DNA of 64,000 nt from Candidatus Pacearchaeota archaeon (GTDB lineage: Archaea; Nanobdellota; Nanobdellia; Pacearchaeales; GW2011-AR1), in NCBI GenBank assembly GCA_018221285.1, contig JAAOYJ010000003.1, forward strand, positions 151,030-215,029, written 5' to 3'. The notes below the pieces were generated by a model, which was not told where the DNA came from, did not search any database, and worked only from the letters and a program-made list of their open reading frames with translations. The translations under genes and the position numbers were made by a program. Shown here piece after piece: positions 1-7,915 of the stretch. Numbering within the stretch: the stretch's first letter is position 1; each line of letters starts with the position of its first letter.

Positions 1-15
1 GGTGTCCTTTATCAT
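1..15 (-). CDS. Start of a gene cut by the window edge
   Basis: Only the first five codons (M-I-K-D-T) lie in the window. The ATG at 15-13 overlaps the TGA of the next gene upstream (14-12) in an ATGA arrangement, and a GGTGAGG ribosome-binding sequence precedes it. It looks like one more member of the overlapping small membrane protein chain; its product cannot be judged. Confidence 0.55.
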
Positions 16-248
16 TTCCTCACCTTCCTAACCAAACTATGAATTCCCCATCCTATTAGGAAACCGATAATTCCTAAAAATAAATATGCTTGAATGCCAC
101 TATTACTACAAAATTCTCCACTACAACCCATTCCTCCCACCAAAATTAAAATAAACCATCCTCCAAACGGGATTGAAATTAAACCCAATACCATCCCAAC
201 CCAGGCCCCCCACATCTTAAACGGATTATATGATTTATTTTTTATCAT
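12..248 (-). CDS. Small membrane protein, unknown function
   Basis: A 78-residue protein with two hydrophobic segments separated by a short loop (GGMGCSGEFCS) containing two cysteines, and a basic C-terminus. The ORF track begins at 317, but an AAAGGAGG sequence sits just before the ATG at 248 (MIKNKSYNPF), so I place the start there. It overlaps the gene before it by 14 bp and the gene after it by an ATGA. I do not recognise the family; it is probably integral to the cytoplasmic membrane. Confidence 0.7.
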   Translation of the reverse strand: MIKNKSYNPFKMWGAWVGMVLGLISIPFGGWFILILVGGMGCSGEFCSNSGIQAYLFLGIIGFLIGWGIHSLVRKVRK

Positions 249-423
249 CCCAACCTCCTTTACTAACAAACCTAACAGTGATAAGGAATGCAACCCAATA
301 TCCAATAAAGAACACAAGCAATTCTATATACTTTACTACGCCATTCAATAGAAACATAATCCCTCCAAAAACCATCATAGCAACTACCGAACTTATTGAT
401 ACTATTAAAAATTTATCTTCCAT
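235..423 (-). CDS. Small two-helix membrane protein, unknown function
   Basis: A 62-residue protein made almost wholly of two hydrophobic helices (about residues 4-28 and 32-52) with a charged tail GGWDDKK. It overlaps both neighbours by 11-14 bp, so it is probably translated by coupling. No recognised domain. Confidence 0.65.
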   Translation of the reverse strand: MEDKFLIVSISSVVAMMVFGGIMFLLNGVVKYIELLVFFIGYWVAFLITVRFVSKGGWDDKK

Positions 424-598
424 TTTCCCTCACTCTCATCATAAAATTCACAAAAAACATAACAGCAGAAATAAAGAATATAGCTCCTCCTGTGAAATCT
501 CCAACCCTAAAATAATTAATACTTGGCAATGCAAAAGCAATGGTTGAAACTAACCAAGGATAAGGTCCTGCCATCCAAGATTCTTTTTGTTTTCTCAT
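413..598 (-). CDS. Small membrane protein, unknown function
   Basis: A 61-residue protein beginning MRKQKESW with two predicted membrane segments (about 15-30 and 36-52) and a basic end RVRENGR. The start ATG overlaps the TGA of the preceding gene in an ATGA, and the 3' end overlaps the next gene by 11 bp. It belongs to the same chain of tiny membrane proteins; function unknown. Confidence 0.65.
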   Translation of the reverse strand: MRKQKESWMAGPYPWLVSTIAFALPSINYFRVGDFTGGAIFFISAVMFFVNFMMRVRENGR

Positions 599-747
599 TT
601 TTTCTTTTTGAACAATTTTTGTATATGAGGGTGTGACGAATAACCTAATCCAAAGCCAATAAAAAGCATCCCAACAAGTTTATTGCTATTTGAAAGGGCA
701 ATTCCCACCACAACCAATCCAGCTCCTAATGTATCTTGAAATTTCAT
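595..747 (-). CDS. Tiny membrane protein missing from the ORF track
   Basis: A 50-codon ORF read by hand: MKFQDTLGAGLVVVG at the start, one or two hydrophobic segments, and a lysine tail KKKK. Both ends form ATGA overlaps with neighbours (start ATG 747-745, stop TGA 597-595), which is strong positional evidence that it is a gene despite its length. Function unknown. Confidence 0.6.
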   Translation of the reverse strand: MKFQDTLGAGLVVVGIALSNSNKLVGMLFIGFGLGYSSHPHIQKLFKKKK

Positions 748-917
748 TTTTCAAAATAACCTCTCCCAATAAATATTCCTACAAAAATTCCTATCCCAAA
801 TAAAAGTACTTCTGGAGCCTTGCCTTTTGATAACAATACAGCAATTATTGCAATAGCTGGCGCAATCCCCAACATTGCTTTTCTTGGAATAATAATGGAA
901 TCTTTTTGTTTACTCAT
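744..917 (-). CDS. Tiny membrane protein missing from the ORF track
   Basis: A 57-codon ORF starting MSKQKDSIIIPRKAM, with two hydrophobic stretches and the ending GRGYFEK. Its TGA overlaps the ATG of the next gene, and its start overlaps the end of the 910-1155 gene by 8 bp. It resembles its neighbours in size and topology but I see no clear sequence identity to them. Confidence 0.6.
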   Translation of the reverse strand: MSKQKDSIIIPRKAMLGIAPAIAIIAVLLSKGKAPEVLLFGIGIFVGIFIGRGYFEK

Positions 918-1155
918 TTTTCCTCACCTTCCTAACAATATCAACAATTGTAATAGCTACTCCAATCCCCATTAAACTATATCCTACTCTCCTATCATCT
1001 CCAAAAGCGATTCCTGCCAATATAAATCCAAAAGCAAGCCCTGCTAAAGGAGTAAGCGGTTTAACTTTTTTATTTCTCTTCACAAAAACTACTAGAAGAG
1101 CAATTATTAACAAAACTATTATTGAAATTAAAATATATGTTTGTGACGCATCCAT
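910..1155 (-). CDS. Small membrane protein, first gene of the chain
   Basis: An 81-residue protein with an N-terminal hydrophobic helix (about 5-26), a basic loop (KRNKKVK), a second hydrophobic region, and a basic tail VRKVRKNE like that of the 12-248 product. A GTTAAAAAT box lies about 26 nt before the ATG, so this is probably the leaderless first gene of the operon running down to position 1. Confidence 0.7.
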   Translation of the reverse strand: MDASQTYILISIIVLLIIALLVVFVKRNKKVKPLTPLAGLAFGFILAGIAFGDDRRVGYSLMGIGVAITIVDIVRKVRKNE

Positions 1156-1302
1156 AACAACATTAACAAAGAACTATTTTTAACACTTGCTATCAAAACC
1201 TATCTGAAGACAATTCAATCCAATCTAAATTACGAACACCTCTTTTCTCAGCACCTCTTCCATCAACATAAGATCTACTAGTACCTTGCCCAAGATATGT
1301 TT

Positions 1303-1506
1303 CTAACTCATTCTGCAATAATGAAACATTATGGGAGTACCATGTTCAACCCTCTTAAATCGAGCATTCAACAAATCCTTAAAAAAAGTGTCAGGAAGTT
1401 TAGACAATCTATCAGCATATTTATCCATCAGAGCTTTAGCCGCTTCCTCGTCATCATAAAATTCTATGATTTGGTCAATCTGCTGTTTAGTTATTATCTT
1501 TGCCAT
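1303..1506 (-). CDS. Hypothetical 67-residue protein, possibly frameshifted
   Basis: A charged, helical protein (MAKIITKQQIDQII...) starting 6 nt after the prefoldin alpha stop, so co-transcribed with it. The downstream 1156-1302 stretch holds a second protein-like reading frame with no start codon (NELETYLGQGTSRSYVDG... to DWIELSSDRF, stop near 1172). The two would join with a single frame change near 1330. Either the gene is frameshifted or the tail is chance. Family not recognised. Confidence 0.55.
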   Translation of the reverse strand: MAKIITKQQIDQIIEFYDDEEAAKALMDKYADRLSKLPDTFFKDLLNARFKRVEHGTPIMFHYCRMS

Positions 1507-1511
1507 AAAAT

Positions 1512-1934
1512 CTATTGCGGCCCCTGCCCCATTATCCCTTCCAACTCATCCCTCAACATATCCATGTTCTTTTCCAAATCACTCTTGACACCTTCCAACT
1601 TCTTAGTCTGTCCTTCAATCAACTCCTTAGTATCATCAATGCTCTTCTTCACAAAGTTCTTTCCGCCCACGTCGACAACAAGGTCCTCTGAAAGAAGTTT
1701 AGTCTTTACAAAAATCCCTCGTCCCATCGGAGCCATGATCTCCTTCCCTTCTGAACCCTTAAGTTCCTCAAGCCCAATATTCAAAGACATCATCTCACCA
1801 ATCGCGCCCTCAACTGCCTGCAACTGTTGCTGAATCTGCTGCGCCTGCTGCTCAAACATCTGCAACTTCATCATCATCTCTTGCTGCACCTGCTGCACAT
1901 CTCCTTGCTCCTTTGGCGATTTTTCCTTTGTCAT
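1512..1934 (-). CDS. pfdA: Prefoldin subunit alpha
   Basis: 140 residues, the usual length. Two long coiled coils (about 10-60 and 100-135) flank a beta-hairpin core containing GRGIFVKTKL and DLVVDVGGKNFV, the alpha-type prefoldin signature. In archaea two alpha and four beta subunits form a jellyfish-shaped ATP-independent holdase that hands unfolded proteins to the thermosome. The N-terminus is glutamine-rich. A TTAAAAAC box lies about 26 nt before the ATG. The beta partner is at 42367-42696. Confidence 0.9.
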   Translation of the reverse strand: MTKEKSPKEQGDVQQVQQEMMMKLQMFEQQAQQIQQQLQAVEGAIGEMMSLNIGLEELKGSEGKEIMAPMGRGIFVKTKLLSEDLVVDVGGKNFVKKSIDDTKELIEGQTKKLEGVKSDLEKNMDMLRDELEGIMGQGPQ

Positions 1935-1983
1935 GATTATTTCAGAGATAAAGGGTTTTTAAGATTATTGTTGGGAGGATTAG

Positions 1984-2223
1984 TTAAGTGAAATCATAAA
2001 GTTCACATATATCTGAATATGACAAATGATGTTCCTTTCCATCAAAACTAACTATTTTATAACCATGGTTAGAAGCATCTGTTATTTTACCAATAATTTC
2101 TCTTATGTGCCAATCAGTAAGGAAAATCTTTTCCCCAACACGCTCAGAAATAACCCTCATTCTTTCTGGACAAAAAATTCCATCTAATAAATTAATAGGA
2201 AGTTCAACCTTTACCAATCCCAT
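1984..2223 (-). CDS. Hypothetical protein
   Basis: 79 residues, mixed alpha/beta, with no membrane segment and no known motif (MGLVKVELPINLLDGIF start). A CTTTTATATTC box about 26 nt upstream of the ATG suggests independent leaderless transcription. It lies between the EMC3-like gene and prefoldin alpha. It may be a small cytosolic orphan. Confidence 0.6.
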   Translation of the reverse strand: MGLVKVELPINLLDGIFCPERMRVISERVGEKIFLTDWHIREIIGKITDASNHGYKIVSFDGKEHHLSYSDICELYDFT

Positions 2224-2263
2224 AGGATAAAAGATTATAATGAATATAAAAGTATTATTGTGC

Positions 2264-2812
2264 TCAAGCTACCTTAAACACTTTTCTCAAAACACTACTA
2301 AACAAAATCAATGAAATCATATAAGAACCAAACCAACCAAACCCAAAAATTATATCTGGGCTTCCTAATGCCTCAAAGAAATCCATAAACCATCTAAACA
2401 ATAAAATAAACGGAACAATTGTAAACATAGAAGACTTCATACTAACTTGCATCATTTTTATTGTCGTAGGCCAAAGATTCTTCTGAAGCTCCATCATCTT
2501 CCCGGGATCGTCCTTATACTTTTTCATTTCAACCTGCATCTCTTTCTGCCCCTTCCTCAATTCTTTAAGTGTCTCCTGATCTGTTGCATATTTCTGAATA
2601 AGAGTTGTAATCACAGCGATAATAAAAAACAAAAGTAAAGTTCCCCAAGTAAGATTCCAATTAATCAGCGCCCCAGCACTAGGATCAAGAACAGCATGTA
2701 CAGATTCCTTAATTATCGGAACAGAATTCCAAAGCCCAACTATAATCATAGCAAAAGCCATAAACCCCATCATTACAAACAAAAACTTTGTCATCCCTTT
2801 CTGATCCATCAT
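2264..2812 (-). CDS. EMC3/TMCO1-family (DUF106) membrane insertase
   Basis: 182 residues with three membrane segments (about 9-27, 50-70, 125-175) and a charged coiled coil after the second (LKELRKGQKEMQVEMKKYK), the layout of archaeal DUF106/Ylp1 proteins of the Oxa1/YidC/EMC3 superfamily, which help insert membrane proteins. Close to secY, as in many archaea. A TTTTAAAG box lies about 26 nt upstream. The superfamily call is confident, the substrate range is not known. Confidence 0.85.
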   Translation of the reverse strand: MMDQKGMTKFLFVMMGFMAFAMIIVGLWNSVPIIKESVHAVLDPSAGALINWNLTWGTLLLFFIIAVITTLIQKYATDQETLKELRKGQKEMQVEMKKYKDDPGKMMELQKNLWPTTIKMMQVSMKSSMFTIVPFILLFRWFMDFFEALGSPDIIFGFGWFGSYMISLILFSSVLRKVFKVA

Positions 2813-2885
2813 ATCAATAATCCAAATTGGTTTTTAAAGATTGGGATTTAGAAAGGGTTAAAAATACCTTATTATTCTAATATTT

Positions 2886-3296
2886 ATGCAAAGCTCAACA
2901 AAATTCTTGATGTGGATAGGATTTTTTTTGATAGTATTTTTCTCAATATTCTTATTGCCAGAAAGTAAAACTATTTTTATAGTTTGGTTAGTAGCAACCA
3001 TAATTTCTTTTATGAATATATTCTTCCAATTGATTTATTTAAGTAAAAAAGATCCAGAAGGAATGAAACCTAAAAAGATTGGTGGACCAACCGAAACAGA
3101 CTTTAAACCTTATGCATGGAAGATCAAAAAAACATTAGTTATAGGAATTTCTGTCGGAGTTATTTTATTTGCACTTATCTATTTTTTTGTACCAGAGAAG
3201 TTTAATTTAAGTTATAGCATATCAAGAATAATTTATGGAATAATCTTCCTTTATGTCTTGTTCAGTTTATTCCCTGGGATGAGAGAGAGCTGGTAA
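2886..3296 (+). CDS. Multi-pass membrane protein, unknown function
   Basis: 136 residues with four hydrophobic segments (about 8-24, 28-50, 80-98, 108-130) and a polar loop (LSKKDPEGMKPKKIGG). It lies on the plus strand between two minus-strand export genes and has its own GTTAAAAAT box. It is not recognised. Association with protein export is only suggested by position. Confidence 0.65.
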   Translation: MQSSTKFLMWIGFFLIVFFSIFLLPESKTIFIVWLVATIISFMNIFFQLIYLSKKDPEGMKPKKIGGPTETDFKPYAWKIKKTLVIGISVGVILFALIYFFVPEKFNLSYSISRIIYGIIFLYVLFSLFPGMRESW

Positions 3297-3301
3297 AATA
3301 A

Positions 3302-4753
3302 TCATCCCCCCATAAACTTCTTCATCGCAGGATTCATATCCATTGAATGTTGCTGTGCAATACTTTGGTAAAACTGGAACATAATCATAATTACAAGTAA
3401 GATAGATGTCCCTCCGACCATTGCTCCCATGAGATTAGTTACAGACGCCAAGAGCCCAATGGCAATACCTCCCATCACAGTCAACGGCATAATATATCTA
3501 TCAAGTATGCTTTCTAATATTCTAATATCTTGTCTAAAACCAGCAACCTGTAAACCTGACGAAGCAATATTCTTTGCTTGGGCCTGAGAATCCATTCCGG
3601 AAGTCTTTACCCAAAATATAGAGAAGATTGTACAAAATATCATAAAGAATATTGTATGGGAGATTCCCTGTAAAAGATGGGTCCATAAAAATCCCCCTCG
3701 GATAAAGAGTTCAAGCAGATTAGTAGAACCAAGCCAGAAAGCAAGCCCTGAAACAGGTTGTCCATTAATAAAATGTCCTAAGAAAGTAAAATGAGAAGCA
3801 AAACTCGCCATCCCTCCACAAACTTCTCCTTCAATTAAACATGGTGCAGCAGCATTCTCAATAAGCCCTCCAAAGAGTTGTATATTCGCAATCAGTGCAG
3901 CAGTCAAGATAACAGGGATAACTGAAGCATAGAAAAACGACAACGGCCATTTAACTCCATAACCCCTAACTCTTCCAAACGACAAAGGAATTTCAATCTT
4001 CAAGGACTGTGCCCAAACAACAATTAAAAATATAATTATCGTAGCCAGAATCGCTCCGAGTGCAGAAGTAAATTCTAAAGGGTATCTGTTAATAACTGAT
4101 TGCAACAAGACAAGCACTTTTCCTGAACAAGCAGTGTTTCCAAAATCAATCAGACAGTTTTTACCCTGCTGATTCACGAATTGAAAAGCGGTTGTGAATA
4201 ATCGTCTACTAACTCCTGCTGCAATAAACAAACTAACTCCTGAACCAAAACCCCATTTGTTGCAAACCTCATCCATATAATAAATCACTGCCCCTCCAAG
4301 TATCAATTGAAAAATCAAAACCAAAGGCCCAAAACCTCCAAGACTAGGTTCTGCCTGAAGACCTTTCATTAGAACATAAACTGTCGCTTCAAAAACTATA
4401 AAAAAGAAAACAAGCAACTTCTGAACTCCCATGAAAAATCTCTTTCCCTCTTCTGTTGTCTGGTCAATATTAATAATCCCTGCTCCTGAAAGAAGCTGCA
4501 AAATAATCGAAGCCATTACAATCGGACCTATACCAAGAGTTATAATTGAACCAAAATCTGCCGCAAGAATCGTAGCTAAAAACTCAAATCTTTCCAATGC
4601 ATTTACAGATAATCCAAAGAGTGTAATATTCGCAAGCACAAAAAAACCAACAAGAATAATCAATGTCCACTTCAACTTTGTATTAAAATCCAGTTTCTTC
4701 TCTTCTGGTTTTACAACTTCTGGAATATAATCAAATATTTTTCTAAAGTCCAT
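3302..4753 (-). CDS. secY: Preprotein translocase subunit SecY
   Basis: 483 residues with ten membrane segments, the length expected of SecY/Sec61alpha. Forms the protein-conducting channel with SecE (39344-39526). Recognisable features are the N-terminal helix after IPEVVKPEEKK, the second region FGSIITLGIGPIVMAS containing the plug area, and the cytosolic loop QSLKIEIPLSFGRVRGYGVKW between helices 6 and 7. A CTTAAAAA box precedes the ATG, so it is transcribed apart from the ribosomal operon that ends at 5036. Confidence 0.95.
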   Translation of the reverse strand: MDFRKIFDYIPEVVKPEEKKLDFNTKLKWTLIILVGFFVLANITLFGLSVNALERFEFLATILAADFGSIITLGIGPIVMASIILQLLSGAGIINIDQTTEEGKRFFMGVQKLLVFFFIVFEATVYVLMKGLQAEPSLGGFGPLVLIFQLILGGAVIYYMDEVCNKWGFGSGVSLFIAAGVSRRLFTTAFQFVNQQGKNCLIDFGNTACSGKVLVLLQSVINRYPLEFTSALGAILATIIIFLIVVWAQSLKIEIPLSFGRVRGYGVKWPLSFFYASVIPVILTAALIANIQLFGGLIENAAAPCLIEGEVCGGMASFASHFTFLGHFINGQPVSGLAFWLGSTNLLELFIRGGFLWTHLLQGISHTIFFMIFCTIFSIFWVKTSGMDSQAQAKNIASSGLQVAGFRQDIRILESILDRYIMPLTVMGGIAIGLLASVTNLMGAMVGGTSILLVIMIMFQFYQSIAQQHSMDMNPAMKKFMGG

Positions 4754-4896
4754 GATTATTAATTATCAAAATGCTTTTTAAGTTTTGGGATTGGTAAAAT
4801 AAAATAACCTTATCTCCCCTACAATTAAAAATGAAATGTAATGGGAAAGAATTGCTCGCACAATGTGCTCGAGATGAGAAGTAGTAGTTAACAAAG

Positions 4897-4981
4897 AATA
4901 ACCTGGTTGGGTTGCTCAATGTATAATGCGAAGCTAAATTATTAACAGTTTTTATAATCGAGCGAAGCGAGGCTATTTCTT
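4897..4981 (+). repeat. Composite intergenic repeat, copy A
   Basis: The gene-free stretch 4754-5035 carries a repeat: AATAACCT then GTTGCTCAATGTATAATGCG, AAGCTAA, an ATTAAC block, and CGAGCGAAGCGAGGCTAT. The first part recurs at 45148-45189 with few changes and the second belongs to the palindromic family at 36222, 41236, 43872 and 49455. Nearby, 4857-4870 has a GCACA/TGTGC inverted repeat. I see no gene in this gap. Confidence 0.65.
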
Positions 4982-5035
4982 CTCTTCCCCAACAACAGAA
5001 CCCTCTCAGATAGATAAACGACTTTCAGTTATCAT

Positions 5036-5401
5036 TTAGAACAAATCTTCAAAGTTCAGATCTTCCGCAAGAACTTCTACAATTTCTTCGTAAAAGCAGA
5101 AAATAAAATGTTTTAATTTTAACGATTGGTCACCATCTGTAATTTCGTTAACCCACTCAGAATCTTTGACTTCAAAAAATGAGCCATCATCAGGCAGTTT
5201 AGCAAGCACACCAACTCCTATGAACTCTTCTGAAGTCACTTTATAGGCAACAGGATTTTCAAATAATACTTTCCACTTTTTAGAATCGCTATCTTTTTTA
5301 AATTCAAATTGAAAATCTGGTAATTGATAAACAAGAGAAATTAATTCACAATCTCTATGCCAATTTCCGGCAGCAATATTATCAATTTTAATTATTTCCA
5401 T
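5036..5401 (-). CDS. Hypothetical acidic protein at the end of the ribosomal operon
   Basis: 121 residues, acidic, mixed alpha/beta (MEIIKIDNIAAGNWHRDCEL start, ends EDLNFEDLF). Its ATG overlaps the TAA of uL15 by one base (TAATG), so it is translationally coupled to the ribosomal operon. No recognised family. It may be one of the orphan genes that pepper this operon. Confidence 0.65.
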   Translation of the reverse strand: MEIIKIDNIAAGNWHRDCELISLVYQLPDFQFEFKKDSDSKKWKVLFENPVAYKVTSEEFIGVGVLAKLPDDGSFFEVKDSEWVNEITDGDQSLKLKHFIFCFYEEIVEVLAEDLNFEDLF

Positions 5402-5826
5402 TATGTTTCCTTCCTCATCGGCAACACAATCTCTCCACCTGCCTTTTCCACCTTTTCAATCGCAGATTTTGAAGCTTCCTGAGCTTTTATAATAAACTTG
5501 CTTGTGACTTCTCCATCTCCAAGAATCTTATAATTCTTTAAATCAACTTCGCCCTGTTTGTATTTCTTTTGAATCTCTCCAACATTAATCCTATTTCCAA
5601 CGTCTCTTTTACTGCCTCTACTTGTCACGCCTCTCTTACCAAAATAACCATGTCCATATTTTGTTGTAATCATTGTCTTCTTGTGGTCTGCTCTCTTCCC
5701 ACTTCCAGACATTCCTTTTCCACCTTTATGCCCTGACTTCCTCTTATTCTTCCTAGCTCCACTACCATGTGTTCCCATTTTCCTTCCATGCATTCTCGAT
5801 GATTTTTTTCTTTTCTTTGTTTTCAT
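5401..5826 (-). CDS. rpl15: Large ribosomal subunit protein uL15
   Basis: 141 residues from the ATG at 5826 (MKTKKRKKSSRMHGRKMG); the longer track start at 5850 would overlap the gene before it. The N-terminus is the typical Gly/Lys/Arg-rich extension with GSGARKNKRKSGHKGGKGM, followed by the C-terminal globular domain ending IVLPMRKET. Binds 23S rRNA near the central protuberance. Last recognised ribosomal gene of the operon. Confidence 0.93.
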   Translation of the reverse strand: MKTKKRKKSSRMHGRKMGTHGSGARKNKRKSGHKGGKGMSGSGKRADHKKTMITTKYGHGYFGKRGVTSRGSKRDVGNRINVGEIQKKYKQGEVDLKNYKILGDGEVTSKFIIKAQEASKSAIEKVEKAGGEIVLPMRKET

Positions 5827-5827
5827 A

Positions 5828-6079
5828 TTATTTGTTCCAAATTGAGTCAAGATAGTTTAATAATTGTGAATCTTTTACTGGGATAGAAACACTTGCGTCT
5901 TTTAAGTTTCCATCTTTTGTCTTAACAAGATCTCTTGCTTGATAGCCATCTTCAAGATTTTTCCTAATCCTCACAAATTTATCTTCAGTTACAATAAAAT
6001 ATGTTCTTCCACAAGTTATTGGATTTCTAGCTAATCCTTGGTGCAGGATATTTTTTCCATCATATTTTCTTGGCTCCAT
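5828..6079 (-). CDS. Orphan gene between uL30 and uL15
   Basis: 83 residues (MEPRKYDGKNILHQG...), 1 nt before the uL15 ATG and 2 nt after uL30. It contains no ribosomal family signature that I recognise, and no protein normally sits here in archaeal spc operons. Codons are AT-ending compared with its neighbours. One of at least nine such insertions. Confidence 0.65.
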   Translation of the reverse strand: MEPRKYDGKNILHQGLARNPITCGRTYFIVTEDKFVRIRKNLEDGYQARDLVKTKDGNLKDASVSIPVKDSQLLNYLDSIWNK

Positions 6080-6081
6080 CT

Positions 6082-6447
6082 TTACAACATCCTCCCAATT
6101 AATTTACTTATTTGATCCTTATGATTTCCTAAAACTCCTTTGCCAACTCCAAAGTGCTTTTTACTTTCAATTCCTTTTCTTGGAGGATGCAATCTAAAAA
6201 AAGGCTTTAACTTTCCTTTAGCATCTTTCTGTCCTCTTGCCCCAACTAATTTCTTGTAAACATCTTCGCTGATTTCACCATAAGCAACAAAATCCTTTAC
6301 TTTCTTTATCATGCCTAATTGTTCTTTTGAAGGTTTATCCAAAACCACGCAAGCATACTTCCTTCTAATCCTTAATCGATGCAAAGTCTCAACTATATCT
6401 TTCCTTAATCCTACTTGTCCTTTTATTCTAATTATTGCTATTTTCAT
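6082..6447 (-). CDS. rpl30: Large ribosomal subunit protein uL30
   Basis: 121 residues. The N-terminal uL30 fold begins MKIAIIRIKGQVGLRKDI and is followed by LHRLRIRRKYACVVLD, with the archaeal C-terminal extension including FFRLHPPRKGIES and HFGVGKG. It overlaps uS5 by ATGA. Typical archaeal length is about 150, so slightly short. Confidence 0.92.
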   Translation of the reverse strand: MKIAIIRIKGQVGLRKDIVETLHRLRIRRKYACVVLDKPSKEQLGMIKKVKDFVAYGEISEDVYKKLVGARGQKDAKGKLKPFFRLHPPRKGIESKKHFGVGKGVLGNHKDQISKLIGRML

Positions 6448-7433
6448 TTCCTGCCATCCTCCACATTTGTTTTTTCAAGCGCATTAATACAAGCCTTAAT
6501 TAAATTAAAAGTGGTCCTCTTCTTTCCATCTGTTCTACTATAAACATCTTCAATACCTGCCATTTTCAAAACCTTCTTCAGCTCATTACCTACAACTAGT
6601 CCTGTTCCTTGCGGAGCTGGGATTAAAGTCACCTTCACACTTCCAGACTTCCCAGTTACTTTGAAAGGAATAGAATGCAACTCTGAACAATCACAATCAA
6701 ACCCTGCGCAAGCTCTTTTAACTTTCATAATATTCAACTTCGCCTTTCTTATCGCCTTGTCTCTTGCAGGCAAAGTCTCTTTTGCCTTACCCGCCCCAAC
6801 TCCAACATGCCCATTCTCATCTCCAACAACAGCCATTGTCGAGAAACTCGGAACATTTCCTTCTTTTGTCTTCCTTTGAGTCTGTCTCCATGCCCTTCTC
6901 TTTCCTCCGCCGAACTTTCCTTTAGCCTGCCCAATAGAAATCAAATCAGACTTAACATTAATAAGCGAATCAACAATCTCACTTTCAAGAATTTTCATAT
7001 CCCCTTCCAAAATCTCACTAATCTCTTTAATTCTACCATCTTTAACATCCTGTCCCAACTTTGTCTTCGGCTCCCAAGCTTCAACAATCTCCTCTCTTGT
7101 CGGCGGACCTCTACGATGTTTCTTCCTACCATCTACTACTTTTTCTTTATCTCCATTCTCTTTCTCAATCTCCTTCAACTCTTTCAAATCTTTTTCATCT
7201 AAAACTTCTTCAGGCTTTTCAGCATATTCATCCACACCACTACTAGTTTGTTGTTTAGGTTGCTCATCATCGTTTGATTTAGCTTCGCCTTTCGGCTCAG
7301 AAGATTCAGAGTTGCTAATAGAAGAATTACTTTGCTCAACCTGTTTATCCTCGCTGGTTTCTCCTTTAATAACTTTCTTCTTATCTTCTGAAACGTCAGT
7401 TTCAGCTATTTGTTTGTTTTCTTCTTCAGTCAT
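6444..7433 (-). CDS. rps5: Small ribosomal subunit protein uS5 with long acidic N-terminal tail
   Basis: 329 residues; archaeal uS5 is usually 210-240. Residues 1-105 are a Glu/Lys/Ser-rich low-complexity tail. The core follows: RRGPPTREEIVEAWEPKTKL, the double-stranded RNA-binding part with GKFGGGKRRAWRQTQ, and the C-terminal domain with LIPAPQGTGLVVG. uS5 shapes the mRNA entry channel and decoding fidelity. The tail shares IAE-x-SEDKK and SEPKGEAKS blocks with uL22 and uL10, and its DNA carries CTGAAAC-GTCA-GTTTCAG. It overlaps uL18 and uL30 by ATGA. Confidence 0.92.
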   Translation of the reverse strand: MTEEENKQIAETDVSEDKKKVIKGETSEDKQVEQSNSSISNSESSEPKGEAKSNDDEQPKQQTSSGVDEYAEKPEEVLDEKDLKELKEIEKENGDKEKVVDGRKKHRRGPPTREEIVEAWEPKTKLGQDVKDGRIKEISEILEGDMKILESEIVDSLINVKSDLISIGQAKGKFGGGKRRAWRQTQRKTKEGNVPSFSTMAVVGDENGHVGVGAGKAKETLPARDKAIRKAKLNIMKVKRACAGFDCDCSELHSIPFKVTGKSGSVKVTLIPAPQGTGLVVGNELKKVLKMAGIEDVYSRTDGKKRTTFNLIKACINALEKTNVEDGRK

Positions 7434-7915
7434 TTTCCAATTTTCTCCTTGATTGTATCAACATCAACTTTATTTTTCATATGTTCTCCTTTAATTCTTT
7501 CCTCACTCGGAAAAGCATTCTCAGGGCACTTAACATCAACACCAGAGTCTATAAGCCCTTTCAAAAACGCATATTGTTTTCCTTTTTGTACCATTCTTAA
7601 CATTCCCATATCTACAATTGGTGTATCAAGTTTCTTATCTTTAATCTGTTTACCGATTAAATGTCCTGTCAAGTACGAAGCTGCAGTAGACTTCAAACTT
7701 CCCTTAGCATTTTCAGGCCAGCCATACTTCAACAAATCCTTTGAGTTAACTCCAAGCACAACCTTATCCTTCGCCTCTTTACTCTCGACATATTGCACAA
7801 TAAGATATCTATTCGTCCTCCTAAAAACCACTCTTGGCTTCCCACTCTTCAGCAACTTAAGCCTCTTACCATAATCAGTCTTATGTTCTCGTCTTCTTCG
7901 TTTTAGTGTTTTCAT
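7430..7915 (-). CDS. rpl18: Large ribosomal subunit protein uL18
   Basis: 161 residues. The archaeal uL18 pattern is clear: RRRREHKTDYGKRLKLLKSG, then KPRVVFRRTNRYLIVQYV, and later LTGHLIGKQ and GLIDSGVDV. Binds 5S rRNA with uL5 in the central protuberance. ATGA overlaps with eL19 and uS5 on either side. Confidence 0.93.
   Translation of the reverse strand: MKTLKRRRREHKTDYGKRLKLLKSGKPRVVFRRTNRYLIVQYVESKEAKDKVVLGVNSKDLLKYGWPENAKGSLKSTAASYLTGHLIGKQIKDKKLDTPIVDMGMLRMVQKGKQYAFLKGLIDSGVDVKCPENAFPSEERIKGEHMKNKVDVDTIKEKIGK

Noticed and set aside
1297-1833. 178-codon plus-strand ORF over prefoldin alpha
   Set aside because: Reverse shadow of the prefoldin and 1303 genes.
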